DNA from: UBA8437 sp963582065
Lineage (GTDB): Bacteria > Planctomycetota > Planctomycetia > Planctomycetales > Planctomycetaceae
Direction: 5' to 3'
Assembly: GCA_963582065.1 (NCBI GenBank)
Contig: CAUZRQ010000013.1
Span: forward strand, 1 to 64,000
DNA length: 64,000 nt
Position numbers and translations under genes: made by a program. Below the pieces are notes generated by a model. That model ran no database searches and had not been told where the DNA came from. It saw only the letters and a list, made by a program, of their open reading frames with translations. Positions 8,385 to 17,429 of this stretch are shown piece after piece (position 1 is the stretch's first letter; every line of letters begins with the position of its first letter).

Positions 8385-9575
8385 TCAGTCCATCGCCAGG
8401 ACCGGCACGATCGCTTCCTGGCACGGCCCCCCGGTGACGTGGACGGTTCCGTCGCCGTCGACAAACACGTTCACCTCGCTGCGGATGCCGAACTCGGGCA
8501 GGTAGATGCCCGGTTCAATCGAGAAGCAGGTGTTTCGCATCACGCGTCGCTGTTCGTGGGTTTCCAGGTTGTCCATGTTGGCTCCGTTGCCGTGGACCTC
8601 CTGGCCGATGCTGTGTCCGGTGCGGTGGATGAACGCTTCGCCGTAGCCCGCCTCGACGATCACGTCGCGGCAGGCCTGGTCGACTTCCCATCCCTGCAGC
8701 AGCCGGTCCTCGGCAAATGCCCCCCTCACGCACTCGATCGCCGCGTCGCGGGCTGCGGCCACCACGGCAAACACCTCGGCGTATCGCTCGGGAACCTCGG
8801 TGCCCACGTACCCCATCCGGGTCAGGTCGCTGTAGACGCTTTGCGGCCGGTCGACCTTGCACCACTGGTCGATCAGTACGAGGTCGTCCTGCCGGATCGC
8901 GGTGTCGTCGCCGGTGCCGGTTTCGTAGTGGGGGTTCCCCGAGTGGGCGTTGCGGGCGACGATCGGGGGGTGATAGGTGGTGGCGTCGTGGGCGCGGTAA
9001 TGGTCCATGATCACCTGCTGGATGGCGGTCTCCTGGACCTGTCCGCCCCCGGAAGTCGCCTCGGCGATCGCCCGCCAGGCCACGCCGAATGCCGAGGTGG
9101 TGATCGCTTCGGCCTCGCGGTGCATTGCCGCCTGGGCCCCGTCCCACGTGGCCTCGAATTTCTGTACGAGGTCTCCCGAGGAGATGATGTTGCAGCCCGA
9201 TTCGCCGACCAGTTCGATCGTGCCCGCGTCGATTCTCGAGACGTACGGGTTGCCGGCCCGCGGGGCGTACTCGGTGGCGACCGTATCGAGTCCCTCGAGC
9301 AGCCAGGCCATTCCGGCCTCGAATTCCTGCCAGGCCAGGTAGACCCGGGTCTCGCCGGGGATCGCATCCAGCGCGCCGGCCTCGATGCGGTGCACCAGTT
9401 TCCTGGGTGGGCCGTCGGCACGCAGGCAACAGGCCCAGCGCCGACTGCCGGCGTGTTCACCGTCGAGTCCCAGCACGCGGCGGGCCAGCACGTTGCTGTT
9501 GCGGAAGTCGTAGAGCAGCCAGCCGTCGAGTGCGAATTCGCGGAGGGCCTGCTGGATCGGTTCGGGGTCGAACAT
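8385..9575 (-). CDS. M24 family metallopeptidase (Xaa-Pro aminopeptidase-like)
   Basis: A 396-residue pita-bread-fold peptidase. The C-terminal catalytic domain carries the M24 metal ligands: Asp in LVLIDQW, Asp in YSDLTRMG, His in HRTGHSIGQEVHG, Glu in FSIEPGIYLP and Glu in IRSEVNVFV. The N-terminal domain (MFDPEPIQQALREFALDGWLLYDF) is the usual creatinase/prolidase N-domain. The start is the ATG at 9575; the upstream frame extension has no family similarity. There is no signal peptide, so the enzyme is cytoplasmic and probably removes N-terminal residues before proline in peptide turnover. Substrate preference is not readable from sequence. Confidence 0.9.
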   Translation of the reverse strand: MFDPEPIQQALREFALDGWLLYDFRNSNVLARRVLGLDGEHAGSRRWACCLRADGPPRKLVHRIEAGALDAIPGETRVYLAWQEFEAGMAWLLEGLDTVATEYAPRAGNPYVSRIDAGTIELVGESGCNIISSGDLVQKFEATWDGAQAAMHREAEAITTSAFGVAWRAIAEATSGGGQVQETAIQQVIMDHYRAHDATTYHPPIVARNAHSGNPHYETGTGDDTAIRQDDLVLIDQWCKVDRPQSVYSDLTRMGYVGTEVPERYAEVFAVVAAARDAAIECVRGAFAEDRLLQGWEVDQACRDVIVEAGYGEAFIHRTGHSIGQEVHGNGANMDNLETHEQRRVMRNTCFSIEPGIYLPEFGIRSEVNVFVDGDGTVHVTGGPCQEAIVPVLAMD

Positions 9576-9658
9576 GGTCGATGGCCACACGGCGCAGGTC
9601 ACCCCGGCGGTACCGGCGAGCAAACCGGCTCGGGTGCGGGGACGCGACGTCGGGTCGG

Positions 9659-10936
9659 TTACTTGAGGAAGAAGAAACGCTCGGCGTCCATCACCGTCTT
9701 GGGGTCCCGTTTTCTGAGGACGGCCAGGTGTTTCAGGGCGGCCTGGACATGCTTGGGTATCGGGCCAGCCGTCTTTTTCTTGTTCTTGCCCTTGGGAATG
9801 TCCTTGGAGCAGACCAGCATGTAACGCACGACGGCCCGCTTGATCGCGGGGACGTTGAATGCCTTGTCGTCGTACATCGTCATCAGCCGATCCTGGATGC
9901 TCCAGTCCTTCCAGCGTGCCAGGTCGGCGATGACCAGGTCGGCCAGTTCGGGACGATCCAGCAGGATTCTCATCGACTGTCGCAACCGCGGCTTGGCGAT
10001 CCGGCCATCGGCGTAGCTCCACATGAACCGCAGTGCCTGCATCGCCGCGTAGGTCTCGCTGAAGGGCACCAGTTTCTTTCGACCCTTCTTGTCGGTCAGC
10101 ACCTTGCCGTCGGCATCGACCAGGAACTGGTTCTTGAGCTTGAGTTGTTCGATCAGCGGCAGGCCCTTCTCGCCGGCCAGCAACAGGTAGCCGGACATCA
10201 CGCCGTCGATTCCCAGCCGAAATTCCTCCGAGGGCGTCGAGATCTTCTTCTCCATCAGCTTGGCATCGGCCTGGTTGCCCGAGAGACCCAGCAGCAGTCC
10301 GTAGAGACCCATGCGGGTGGGTGGGGTTTCGGCGTCGGAGATCCAGCGAGCGACCTTGGCGCGGGGCATCAGCTTGCTGACCGCGGCGATGTCCTTGTAC
10401 GGCGCGTTGGCGAACTCGGCGTAGGCGTCATCGGCGATCTGCCGGTCGGGGAACTCGAGGAATTTCATGAAGTAGGCCAGCCGCTTGTTCGCAGCGGCCT
10501 CCGGCGAGGGAGCCTGGACGATGTACTGGTAGCTGGTCTCGGTGACCGGCAACGGGCTGCCCCACTCGACCTTGGTCGCCTTGCTGCCCAGCAGCAAAAA
10601 CATGTCGCCCTTCTTGCCCGAACGAAATCGCGAGAGCCGGACGCGTTGGCCTTTCTTGACTGCCCCGCGGCCGTTGCGGATCACCTCGCGGATCTCGTAG
10701 GTCGTCTCCGACGGCAACCGCTTCCCCTTGACCTGCCGAGCCTTTTTCGCGTCAGCCCACATCACCAGGGCCGCCGCGTCGGCCTGAGAGAGTTGCTCGG
10801 CGAGGGTCAGCGAGGGGGCCGCGCAGAACGGACAGTGCCACACGGCCGAGGTGGCCGCCGGGGCCAGAACGAACAGGCCGGACAGTGCGACGACTGCCAG
10901 CGAGAACATCGAGCAGGGGGTTCGGTTCAGTGACAT
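9659..10936 (-). CDS. secreted conserved planctomycete protein with N-terminal CPFC motif
   Basis: A 425-residue protein with a signal peptide (FSLAVVALSGLFVLAPAATSA) followed at once by WHCPFCAAPSLTLAEQLSQAD. After that comes a small barrel-like region resembling an OB-fold (TTYEIREVIRNGRGAVKKGQRVRL) and a long helical region, probably HEAT-like, with pairs such as PFSETYAAMQALRFMW and SMRILLDRPELADLVIADLA. The CxxC at the mature N-terminus could bind metal or be redox-active. I recognise the type as a conserved hypothetical of planctomycetes but know no function. A GGAG 9 bp upstream supports the ATG at 10936. It sits between the M24 peptidase and the DUF3299-like lipoprotein. Confidence 0.75.
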   Translation of the reverse strand: MSLNRTPCSMFSLAVVALSGLFVLAPAATSAVWHCPFCAAPSLTLAEQLSQADAAALVMWADAKKARQVKGKRLPSETTYEIREVIRNGRGAVKKGQRVRLSRFRSGKKGDMFLLLGSKATKVEWGSPLPVTETSYQYIVQAPSPEAAANKRLAYFMKFLEFPDRQIADDAYAEFANAPYKDIAAVSKLMPRAKVARWISDAETPPTRMGLYGLLLGLSGNQADAKLMEKKISTPSEEFRLGIDGVMSGYLLLAGEKGLPLIEQLKLKNQFLVDADGKVLTDKKGRKKLVPFSETYAAMQALRFMWSYADGRIAKPRLRQSMRILLDRPELADLVIADLARWKDWSIQDRLMTMYDDKAFNVPAIKRAVVRYMLVCSKDIPKGKNKKKTAGPIPKHVQAALKHLAVLRKRDPKTVMDAERFFFLK

Positions 10937-11007
10937 GACACGTGTCTCCGGTTGGCTTGTTCCCGAGCCCGTTTCGGGTCCGGTCTGTTTTGTTCGAAGG
11001 GAATCAC

Positions 11008-11862
11008 TCAGCGGTCGACCACGACCGCATCGTCGATGCTGTACAACAGTTTAGGGTCTTCTATCTTCTTGGCGATATGGAACAGCCCCACTACGTCGAA
11101 GGGACGGTTCTGGATGTAGGGCGAGGTGACTCCCTTGCGGAGCACGATCCGGACCAGGTCGTAGATCTTCGGGTTGCGGCCGAAGCAGCAGATCTGGTTG
11201 TCGCGGGCCAGCACGAAGATCTCGACGGGATCCTGGAACGTGGGGTACATGAACCCGCGGACGCGGATCCGCTTGCCGTCGAGCTGCTTGAGCCACCCGG
11301 GCATGTGGTCGGGCGCATTGGGCGGCACCGGCTCCATGTTGAGCACTTTCAGCAGGTCGAAGTCGTCGTAAGACACCCGCAGGGCCTTTTCGGGGCCCTC
11401 GACCCTGAACGTCTTCTTCTTGACCAGCAGCTTGATCTCGCGAGGCTCTTTGGGACCGGCATCCGGTTTGTTTTCCAGTGAGGTCGGCCGGCGTCCCGAG
11501 GGGTCCAGTTGCGGGCCGAGTCCTTCGCCGGGAAGGGCCGGCCGCAGCGGGTTGGCCGGGTCGGCCTCCGCCGGCGGACGTGAACCGGGCGGATTCTCGA
11601 ACGACGGCGGATCCACCGTCGGCACCTCGAGCTGTTCCGGATCGACCGGGGTGGGCGGATCGCCTGTGCCGGGGTCGTCGGCCGCAGCCGATCCAGCAAC
11701 GGTCGTCCCGTCGTCGACACCCGGTCCGGTCGTCGCCGGAGCGACATCCGCCTGGGTCACCTCGCGATAGCCGCCGCCGTCGTCGCGGCAACCGGCGATG
11801 ATCAGCAGTCCGCAGAGGACCATGGCGAGCCGGCAGCCCGGCCGCAATTGTCGGATCGGCAT
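11008..11862 (-). CDS. lipoprotein with DUF3299-like domain
   Basis: A 284-residue protein with a lipobox (LLIIAGC, lipidated C25), a roughly 100-residue Pro/Asp-rich disordered linker, and a C-terminal domain with GKRIRVRGFMYPTFQ, ARDNQICCFGRNPKIYD and a closing RPFDVVGLFHI. The paired cysteines in CCFG and the arrangement fit the DUF3299-type domain of unknown function. The start overlaps the stop of the upstream gene (TGATG), and that gene encodes a paralogous domain. The pair lies directly downstream of a MacB/LolCD-like exporter, so it may act in the same envelope process. Domain name moderately sure, function unknown. Confidence 0.75.
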   Translation of the reverse strand: MPIRQLRPGCRLAMVLCGLLIIAGCRDDGGGYREVTQADVAPATTGPGVDDGTTVAGSAAADDPGTGDPPTPVDPEQLEVPTVDPPSFENPPGSRPPAEADPANPLRPALPGEGLGPQLDPSGRRPTSLENKPDAGPKEPREIKLLVKKKTFRVEGPEKALRVSYDDFDLLKVLNMEPVPPNAPDHMPGWLKQLDGKRIRVRGFMYPTFQDPVEIFVLARDNQICCFGRNPKIYDLVRIVLRKGVTSPYIQNRPFDVVGLFHIAKKIEDPKLLYSIDDAVVVDR

Positions 11863-12593
11863 CAGAAGTCCACCTTGGCCCGTTTGCAGAGTTCGGCGTC
11901 GATCCGGTAGATCGGCCGGAACTGCAGGTCACTTTTGGAGCGGATGTTGGATGTCCGGAACGTGCCGGCGACGCCGGTGAGACCCAGTTCCAGGTCGAAA
12001 GTCTGACCGGCCGGCAGAAACACCTCGACCATGTCCGACTGGTTGGGTTGTCGACCGAAGCAGCACTGCAGGTTGTCCTTGACGATCACGAAACTGGTCA
12101 GCCGCTCCCGCTGCTTGCCACGGTACATGAACCCCCTCAGGTAGATCTTCTTGCCGTTCATGGCGGCGATGTCGGGGTGTAGCGCCAGTTTTTCGCCGAA
12201 GCCCTTCTTCGAGATATCAGTGGTGAAGTTGACCGCATCGAACCCGTCGGGCACCTCGCTGCTGAACAGCAGGGCCGTGATGCCGACGTTGCCCACCGCG
12301 GCCACACCACCCAGGACGACTCCGACCAGGGCGGTCTTGCCGCCGCTGAAGGCCCCCTGGGTCTTGCGAATCTTCACCAGTGTCAACAGCCCCATCACCC
12401 CGGCGGCCAGGCAGACGATGGTCCAGGCCGTGATCGACAGCGGGCTGATGCCCTCGGCGAAGTGCCAGATCGGCCCCAGGCAGGCCAGTGCACCGGCTCC
12501 GGCCGCCAACGGCGCCGATGCCGGGATCGGTCGGTACACGAACTTACCGGGCGGCGGGGTCGCGAGCGTCGATGGCGGGAGTGTCTGTGACAT
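11862..12593 (-). CDS. membrane protein with DUF3299-like domain (paralogue of the adjacent lipoprotein)
   Basis: A 243-residue protein with three probable membrane segments near the N-terminus (LAAGAGALACLGPIWHFA, AWTIVCLAAGVMGLLTLV, GVVLGGVAAVGNVGITALLF) and a C-terminal domain parallel to the neighbouring lipoprotein: GKKIYLRGFMYRGKQ and KDNLQCCFGRQPNQSD. It shares the RGFMY and CCFGRxP signatures. ATG 12593, with AGGGGA upstream, is preferred to ATG 12620, which has no ribosome-binding site. Its gene is 43 bp downstream of the ABC permease and its stop overlaps the lipoprotein start. Role unknown; a periplasm-facing accessory of the exporter is an inference. Confidence 0.75.
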   Translation of the reverse strand: MSQTLPPSTLATPPPGKFVYRPIPASAPLAAGAGALACLGPIWHFAEGISPLSITAWTIVCLAAGVMGLLTLVKIRKTQGAFSGGKTALVGVVLGGVAAVGNVGITALLFSSEVPDGFDAVNFTTDISKKGFGEKLALHPDIAAMNGKKIYLRGFMYRGKQRERLTSFVIVKDNLQCCFGRQPNQSDMVEVFLPAGQTFDLELGLTGVAGTFRTSNIRSKSDLQFRPIYRIDAELCKRAKVDF

Positions 12594-12636
12594 GGAAACT
12601 GTCCCCTGGGGGCTCTTCATCTTATCACGATCGAAT

Positions 12637-13992
12637 TCAGTCGCTCAATGTCCGAGCCACATCCGTGCGGTAGGCGGTCATGCCGGGGACGAATCCGACC
12701 AGCGATGCCAGGGCGATCAGTGCCGGCAGCAGCACCAGTTCGCCCCAGGTGAACGTCCACGGGTCGACCACCAGCCCGTAGCCGGCGACCACCGGCGAGG
12801 CGACCAGGATCAGCAGGTGGGCCAGAACGAAGCCGGCCAGGCCACCGACGACGCAGAGCAGGGTCGATTCGGCCAGGATCACCGTCAGCACCGTCTGCCG
12901 TCGAGCCCCCAACGCCCGCATGATCGCGATCTCCTTTTTTCGGTCGGCCATCGAGTTGTAGATGCTGACGAAGATGCCGATGCCCGAGACGACGATGATC
13001 AGCGAGGTGAGCCCGATCAGCAGTGTGCGAATCGGTCCGATCAGGGTCTGCATCATGCGGTCGATCTGGACGATCGGCTTGACTGCCTGCGCCTGGACGC
13101 CCTCGTTGAGCCGGCTCATCAGGCGGCTCTCGGCCAACACCTTTTCACCGATCTCGCCCTTGATGTTCAGCAGGATCGCGGTGATCTCCTTCTGGGCCTC
13201 CGGCACCGGTCCGTGTCCCCCCGCCTTCTCGGCTTCGAGCGCCTGCAGAGACTCTTCGCTGACGTTCCCGAAGAACTCGCGTTCGCGGGCGATGGCTTCC
13301 GAGAGCGGCTTTTCGTGCCCGGAGATCATGTAGAAGCCGTCGAGGTGGACAAACACGGTGCGGTCGTTGGGGGTGCCGGTCGCCGCCAGCACGCCGCTGA
13401 CGGTGAATTCCTCGTCGTGCACGTGTCCGTCGGATCCGCCGTGGACCAGTTTCAGCTTGGCGCCGACATCCCAGTTGTTCTGACGGGCCACGACGGCTCC
13501 GATGGTTGCGTCGAACGGGTTGCGGATCAGGCCTTCGCCGCTGTGTTTCCCGTCGAGACTCCGGGTCCGGAACTGGAATTTCCGTGGTGTCCCGTCCGCC
13601 TCGTGCATGTAAGGCAGCACGAAGTAGTCCGGGGTGGTCCCCACGATTGGGAAGGCGCCCTGACGGGTCACATCGCCCATCGTGATCGGGATCGCCCGGT
13701 CGATCCGGTTGCCCGCCTCGGAGGTCAACTCGCGGTAGAAACGGTACGGCAGGGGTTCTCCGGCAACGCCGATGCGATAGATGCTGGTGAGAACCAGTTC
13801 CAGCTGGCTGCCCTTGGGTCCGAGGATCAGGTCGTAGCCGGTGGCCGTCTGGACGAACATCCGCTCGGCCATCCCGTTGGCCACCAGGACCACGATCATC
13901 AACATCACTCCCAGTGCCACCGACAGCGAGGTCAGGGCACTGGCCAACGCCCGTTGCTTCACGCTCTTGATGGCGATGGACCAGAGGTTCAT
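12637..13992 (-). CDS. ABC transporter permease, MacB/LolCE (FtsX-like) type
   Basis: A 451-residue permease with the FtsX-like layout: one N-terminal membrane helix (TSLSVALGVMLMIVVLVANGM), a large extracytoplasmic domain of about 250 residues, and three C-terminal helices (TLLIGLTSLIIVVSGIGIFV, LLCVVGGLAGFVLAHLLILV, LVLLPALIALASLVGFVPG). The conserved loop SMADRKKEIAIMRALGARR precedes the second C-terminal helix, as in MacB and LolE. The start overlaps the ATPase stop by 4 bp (ATGA). Such exporters move lipoproteins, peptides or macrolides to the outer membrane or across the envelope; which applies here cannot be read. Confidence 0.9.
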   Translation of the reverse strand: MNLWSIAIKSVKQRALASALTSLSVALGVMLMIVVLVANGMAERMFVQTATGYDLILGPKGSQLELVLTSIYRIGVAGEPLPYRFYRELTSEAGNRIDRAIPITMGDVTRQGAFPIVGTTPDYFVLPYMHEADGTPRKFQFRTRSLDGKHSGEGLIRNPFDATIGAVVARQNNWDVGAKLKLVHGGSDGHVHDEEFTVSGVLAATGTPNDRTVFVHLDGFYMISGHEKPLSEAIAREREFFGNVSEESLQALEAEKAGGHGPVPEAQKEITAILLNIKGEIGEKVLAESRLMSRLNEGVQAQAVKPIVQIDRMMQTLIGPIRTLLIGLTSLIIVVSGIGIFVSIYNSMADRKKEIAIMRALGARRQTVLTVILAESTLLCVVGGLAGFVLAHLLILVASPVVAGYGLVVDPWTFTWGELVLLPALIALASLVGFVPGMTAYRTDVARTLSD

Positions 13993-14678
13993 GGCGTGGT
14001 CCCCGGGTTGACCGCCGCGGGGGAATTGAACTCGTCGAGTCGTTCGATTCGGTCGAACTGTCCGGCGACGTCATTGGAATGGGTCACCAGCAACAGCGAC
14101 ACGTTGCCGGTGGTGCAGGCCGAGCGAACCAGGTCGAGAATGGTCTGCTGGTTGGCCAGGTCGACGTTGGCGGTCGGTTCATCGGCCAGCAGCAGCGACG
14201 GCTGGTTGGCCAGGGCGCGGGCCACGGCGACGCGTTGTTGTTCGCCGACGGAGAGTTGTCCGGGGCGATGGTCGAGGCGGTGCGAGAGCCCGACGCTTTC
14301 GAGCAATTCCAGGGCACGGCTGCGGTCGGCCCGGCCCCGCGAGAAACTCATCCCCAGCAACACGTTTTCGAGCGCGGTGAAGGCCGGCAGCAGGTTGAAC
14401 GTCTGGTAAACGAAACCGATCCGTTCGGCCCGGAACCGATCACGGACCGGCTCGGGCAATTCCGTCACCTCGGTGTCATCGATCACCACGCGTCCGGCGT
14501 CGGGGGTGGTGATGCCGGAGATGACGTTCAGCAGCGTCGTCTTGCCCCCGCCACTGGCCCCGACCAACGCCACCTGCTCACCACGGAGAAGTTCAAATCG
14601 TTCGATCTCCAGCACCGGCAGGCTGCCGCCGTCCGGTTCCCGGTAGCTCTTGCGGATGTTCTCGAGCAGCAATGACAT
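13989..14678 (-). CDS. ABC transporter ATP-binding protein (LolD/MacB type)
   Basis: A 229-residue ATPase with Walker A GASGGGKT (residues 40-47), signature LSVGEQQ (142-148), Walker B LLLADEP (162-168) and a Q-loop in FVYQTFNLLPAF. It is of the LolD/MacB/FtsE size class, with the phrase NLLPAFTALENVLL typical of that group. It is the first gene of a minus-strand run including its permease (4 bp overlap) and two DUF3299-like proteins. The 135 bp between its start and the recJ stop presumably hold the promoter, though no convincing -35/-10 pair was found. Confidence 0.93.
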   Translation of the reverse strand: MSLLLENIRKSYREPDGGSLPVLEIERFELLRGEQVALVGASGGGKTTLLNVISGITTPDAGRVVIDDTEVTELPEPVRDRFRAERIGFVYQTFNLLPAFTALENVLLGMSFSRGRADRSRALELLESVGLSHRLDHRPGQLSVGEQQRVAVARALANQPSLLLADEPTANVDLANQQTILDLVRSACTTGNVSLLLVTHSNDVAGQFDRIERLDEFNSPAAVNPGTTP

Positions 14679-14813
14679 CGTATGTGTTCGGTCAAGGATC
14701 CGTGCAGGGGTCCCGGGATGGCTGAAAGGTAGTCGATCACTCGTCCATACGCCAAATCGACATTCAGAGGTGGAAGAGTTCAGCCCGGTTTCTGAACTCG
14801 AGTTCGAACTGGC

Positions 14814-16559
14814 TCAGTCGATCCCGCCCCCGGATTTCCAGTCGATCAGTCGCAGTTCGACCGATTCCCGGCCGCGCCAGCGGTTGATGATCGGTTCGAA
14901 ACAGATCGACAGCGGCCCTTCGGCGGTGCGGATCGGTTCAGCCCATTCGCCGCGGCCGAAGGCGACGGCCTTCAGCGGCCGGTCGTTGGTCTTCAACGAC
15001 AGCCTGAGGTGACGATCTCCTTCGCCCATCGTCTGGGGAGCCTCGGCCAGTTCGACGCCGGTTGCCGAGAAGCGGGGGCGGGGGTTGCCCTGTCCGAAGG
15101 GGCTGAGCGTGTCGAGGGCTTTGATGGCCTTGCGGGTCACGTCTTGCAGCCGCACCTCCGCGTCGACCCGCAACTCGAGATCCTCGTCGGTCACCTTGTG
15201 GTGTTCAGCCACGTGGGCGGTGAAGGCCTCGCGGAAGGCCTCGACATTTTCCGACCGGATCGACACGCCGGCCGCGGCGTGGTGTCCGCCGAAGCTCAGC
15301 AGGTGTTCCGAGCAGGCGGCGATACCCGAGTAGAGGTCGAAGCCGGCAAACGAGCGGCCCGATCCCTTGCCGGTGCCTTCCATGGCCGAGAGTGCCAGCA
15401 TCACGGTCGGCTTCTCGAACTCCTCGGCCACCTGGTTGGCGACGATGCCGATCACTCCGGCGTGCCAGTCGTTGCTGGCCAGCACCAGTGCCGCCGCATT
15501 CTCCCACTCGGGATTCTCGGCCATCTGTTTCTTGGCCTGCTTGAAGATGCGTGTCTGGAGACTGCGGCGGTCCTTGTTGAGCTTGTCGAGATGCGTGGCC
15601 AGTTGACGGGCGCGGTGGTCGTCGTCGGTGGTCAGCAACTCGACGGCCAGGCGGGCCTGCTGCAGGCGACCGGCGGCATTGATCCGCGGACCGATCGCGA
15701 ACCCGATATCCTCGGCATCCAGCGGCGGCTGCTTGTCGGAGACGTCCAGCAACGCCTTGAGTCCGACGCTGGCTCGACCCGGCAACCCGGCCAGTCCGAA
15801 CCGGACCAGCACCCGGTTTTCTCCCAGCAGGGGCATCACGTCCGAGATGGTGCCGATCGCGGCCAGGCTGACGGCCGAGAGCAGGAACTCCTTCATCTGC
15901 GGCGAGGCGCGGCGACCGTCACCGAGCCGTTGGCAGATCGCCCAGGCCAGCTTGAAGGCGACCGCGGCGCCGCAGAGATCCCCGAAGGGGTACTCGCTTC
16001 CCGGCAGCCGGGGATGGACCAGCACCGCCGCTGCCGGCAGCGTCTCGCCGATCGTGTGGTGATCGGTGACGATCAGTTCCAATCCGAGTTCGGCGGCCAG
16101 GGCCGCCTCGTCGATGCTCGCGATGCCGCAGTCGACGGTGATGACCAGCCGCGAACCGTCCTGGTCGGCCAACTCGCGGATGGCCTTGGGATTCAGTCCG
16201 TAACCGTCGTTGAGCCGGTCGGGGATGGTGTAGTCGACGCGGCCGCCGGCCAGTCTCAGGCAGTGCCACAGCAGGCTGGTGCCGGTCACGCCGTCGACAT
16301 CGTAGTCGCCGTAGATGGTGATCTGCCGGTCGTTGGAGATTGCCTCGACGATCCGGTCGGCCGCCTCGTTGATCCCCGGCAGCAGGGCGGGATCGTGGAG
16401 ATCGAGCAGGCGGGCCGAAAGGAACTCGCGGGCGGCATCGGCCGACTCGATCCCGCGGGCCAACAGCACCTGTGCCACCAGGGGCAGCACTCCCATTTCT
16501 CTGGACAGCGATTTCACGCGGGGTTCGTCGTGGACCGCGTATCGCCAGACTCTGGCCAT
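14814..16559 (-). CDS. recJ: single-stranded-DNA-specific exonuclease RecJ
   Basis: A 581-residue RecJ. DHH phosphoesterase motifs are present: GDYDVDG (residues 84-90), TVDCG, and VTDHH with D166-H167-H168. A DHHA1 domain follows with FGGHHAAAGVSI, and a C-terminal OB-like domain contains PFGQGNPRPRFSATG. Known role: 5'-3' degradation of single-stranded DNA in recombinational and mismatch repair, with Mn2+ or Mg2+. The ATG at 16559 is chosen because the conserved RecJ N-terminal sequence (WRYAVHDEPRV) begins there; the 28-residue upstream extension is not conserved-looking. It is divergent from ilvN across about 190 bp. Confidence 0.95.
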   Translation of the reverse strand: MARVWRYAVHDEPRVKSLSREMGVLPLVAQVLLARGIESADAAREFLSARLLDLHDPALLPGINEAADRIVEAISNDRQITIYGDYDVDGVTGTSLLWHCLRLAGGRVDYTIPDRLNDGYGLNPKAIRELADQDGSRLVITVDCGIASIDEAALAAELGLELIVTDHHTIGETLPAAAVLVHPRLPGSEYPFGDLCGAAVAFKLAWAICQRLGDGRRASPQMKEFLLSAVSLAAIGTISDVMPLLGENRVLVRFGLAGLPGRASVGLKALLDVSDKQPPLDAEDIGFAIGPRINAAGRLQQARLAVELLTTDDDHRARQLATHLDKLNKDRRSLQTRIFKQAKKQMAENPEWENAAALVLASNDWHAGVIGIVANQVAEEFEKPTVMLALSAMEGTGKGSGRSFAGFDLYSGIAACSEHLLSFGGHHAAAGVSIRSENVEAFREAFTAHVAEHHKVTDEDLELRVDAEVRLQDVTRKAIKALDTLSPFGQGNPRPRFSATGVELAEAPQTMGEGDRHLRLSLKTNDRPLKAVAFGRGEWAEPIRTAEGPLSICFEPIINRWRGRESVELRLIDWKSGGGID

Positions 16560-16750
16560 CCTGTCGGCTCCGTCCTGTCGGTTCCGGCCGTGTGATTCAC
16601 CACCGGGCCGAGCATCCCAACACAGCCCGGCGTCGCATGTCAAGCTTCCCCGCGCCCGGCCGCTCCCTTACACTGAAACGTTCCCCTCCTCCTCGCCCGT
16701 CGGTGGACGTCCACTGGTTCGGAGGGCCCGATCGAAGGCGGACGCGACCC

Positions 16751-17335
16751 ATGAAACACGTGCTCTCGGCCCTGGTCACCAACCAACCGGGTGTGCTTGC
16801 GCACATCACCGGCATGCTTGCCTCGCGGGCCTTCAACATCCACAGCCTCGCGGTGGGAGTGACAGAAGACCTCGAGTTTTCGCGAATCACCTTCGTCGTC
16901 AACGGCGACGTCCACGTCCTGGACCAGGTCCGCAAGCAGCTCGAGAAGATTGTCACCGTCGTCAAGGTTCTCGACTTCTCCAACCGCAAGTACGTCGAAC
17001 GCGACCTGATGCTGATCAAGGTCAGCACCGACAGCGGCATCACCTCCGGTACCGGAAACGGGAGCCGGAGCGAGATCCGGGAACTGGTCGAGATCTTTCG
17101 GGGTAAGATCGTCGACGTCAGCCCGCGCCACGTGATGGTTGAGATCTCCGGACAGGAACGGAAACTCGAGTCGTTCATCGACCTGGTCCGGTCCTACGGG
17201 ATCATCGAGATGGTTCGCACCGGCCGCGTGGCACTGTTGCGAGCTGACCAGGAGGAGGAGCCGGCGGAGGAAACGAAGCCGGGGGAGGAAACGGAAGAGG
17301 GTGCCGAAAGCGATTCGGCTGAGGCATCCGGGTGA
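16751..17335 (+). CDS. ilvN: acetolactate synthase small (regulatory) subunit
   Basis: A 194-residue regulatory subunit. The N-terminal ACT domain (HVLSALVTNQPGVLAHITGML, then AFNIHSLAVGVTED) binds valine for feedback inhibition, and a second ACT-like half follows (RSEIRELVEIFRGKIVDVSPRHV). The last 30 or so residues form an acidic Glu-rich tail absent from typical IlvN/IlvH. ATG 16751 starts exactly at the conserved MKHVLSALV. The catalytic subunit ilvB is not in the window; ilvC follows 94 bp downstream on the same strand, the usual ilvNC arrangement for branched-chain amino acid synthesis. Confidence 0.95.
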   Translation: MKHVLSALVTNQPGVLAHITGMLASRAFNIHSLAVGVTEDLEFSRITFVVNGDVHVLDQVRKQLEKIVTVVKVLDFSNRKYVERDLMLIKVSTDSGITSGTGNGSRSEIRELVEIFRGKIVDVSPRHVMVEISGQERKLESFIDLVRSYGIIEMVRTGRVALLRADQEEEPAEETKPGEETEEGAESDSAEASG

Positions 17336-17429
17336 GACGACCCCGGGGTGGGCCTTCCGGGGACCGCCCGCAGACCAGCCACCGTAGAATGACCCACCTG
17401 AGAATCATCCACATACGAGACAACAACTC

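Noticed and set aside
12151..14409. 752-codon plus-strand frame antisense to the ABC permease and ATPase
   Set aside because: Its translation shows no family features, while the opposite strand encodes clear Walker and FtsX motifs. High GC creates long antisense frames.
15009..16595. Long plus-strand frame opposite recJ
   Set aside because: RecJ motifs are intact on the minus strand; the plus-strand translation is low-complexity and unrelated to known proteins.
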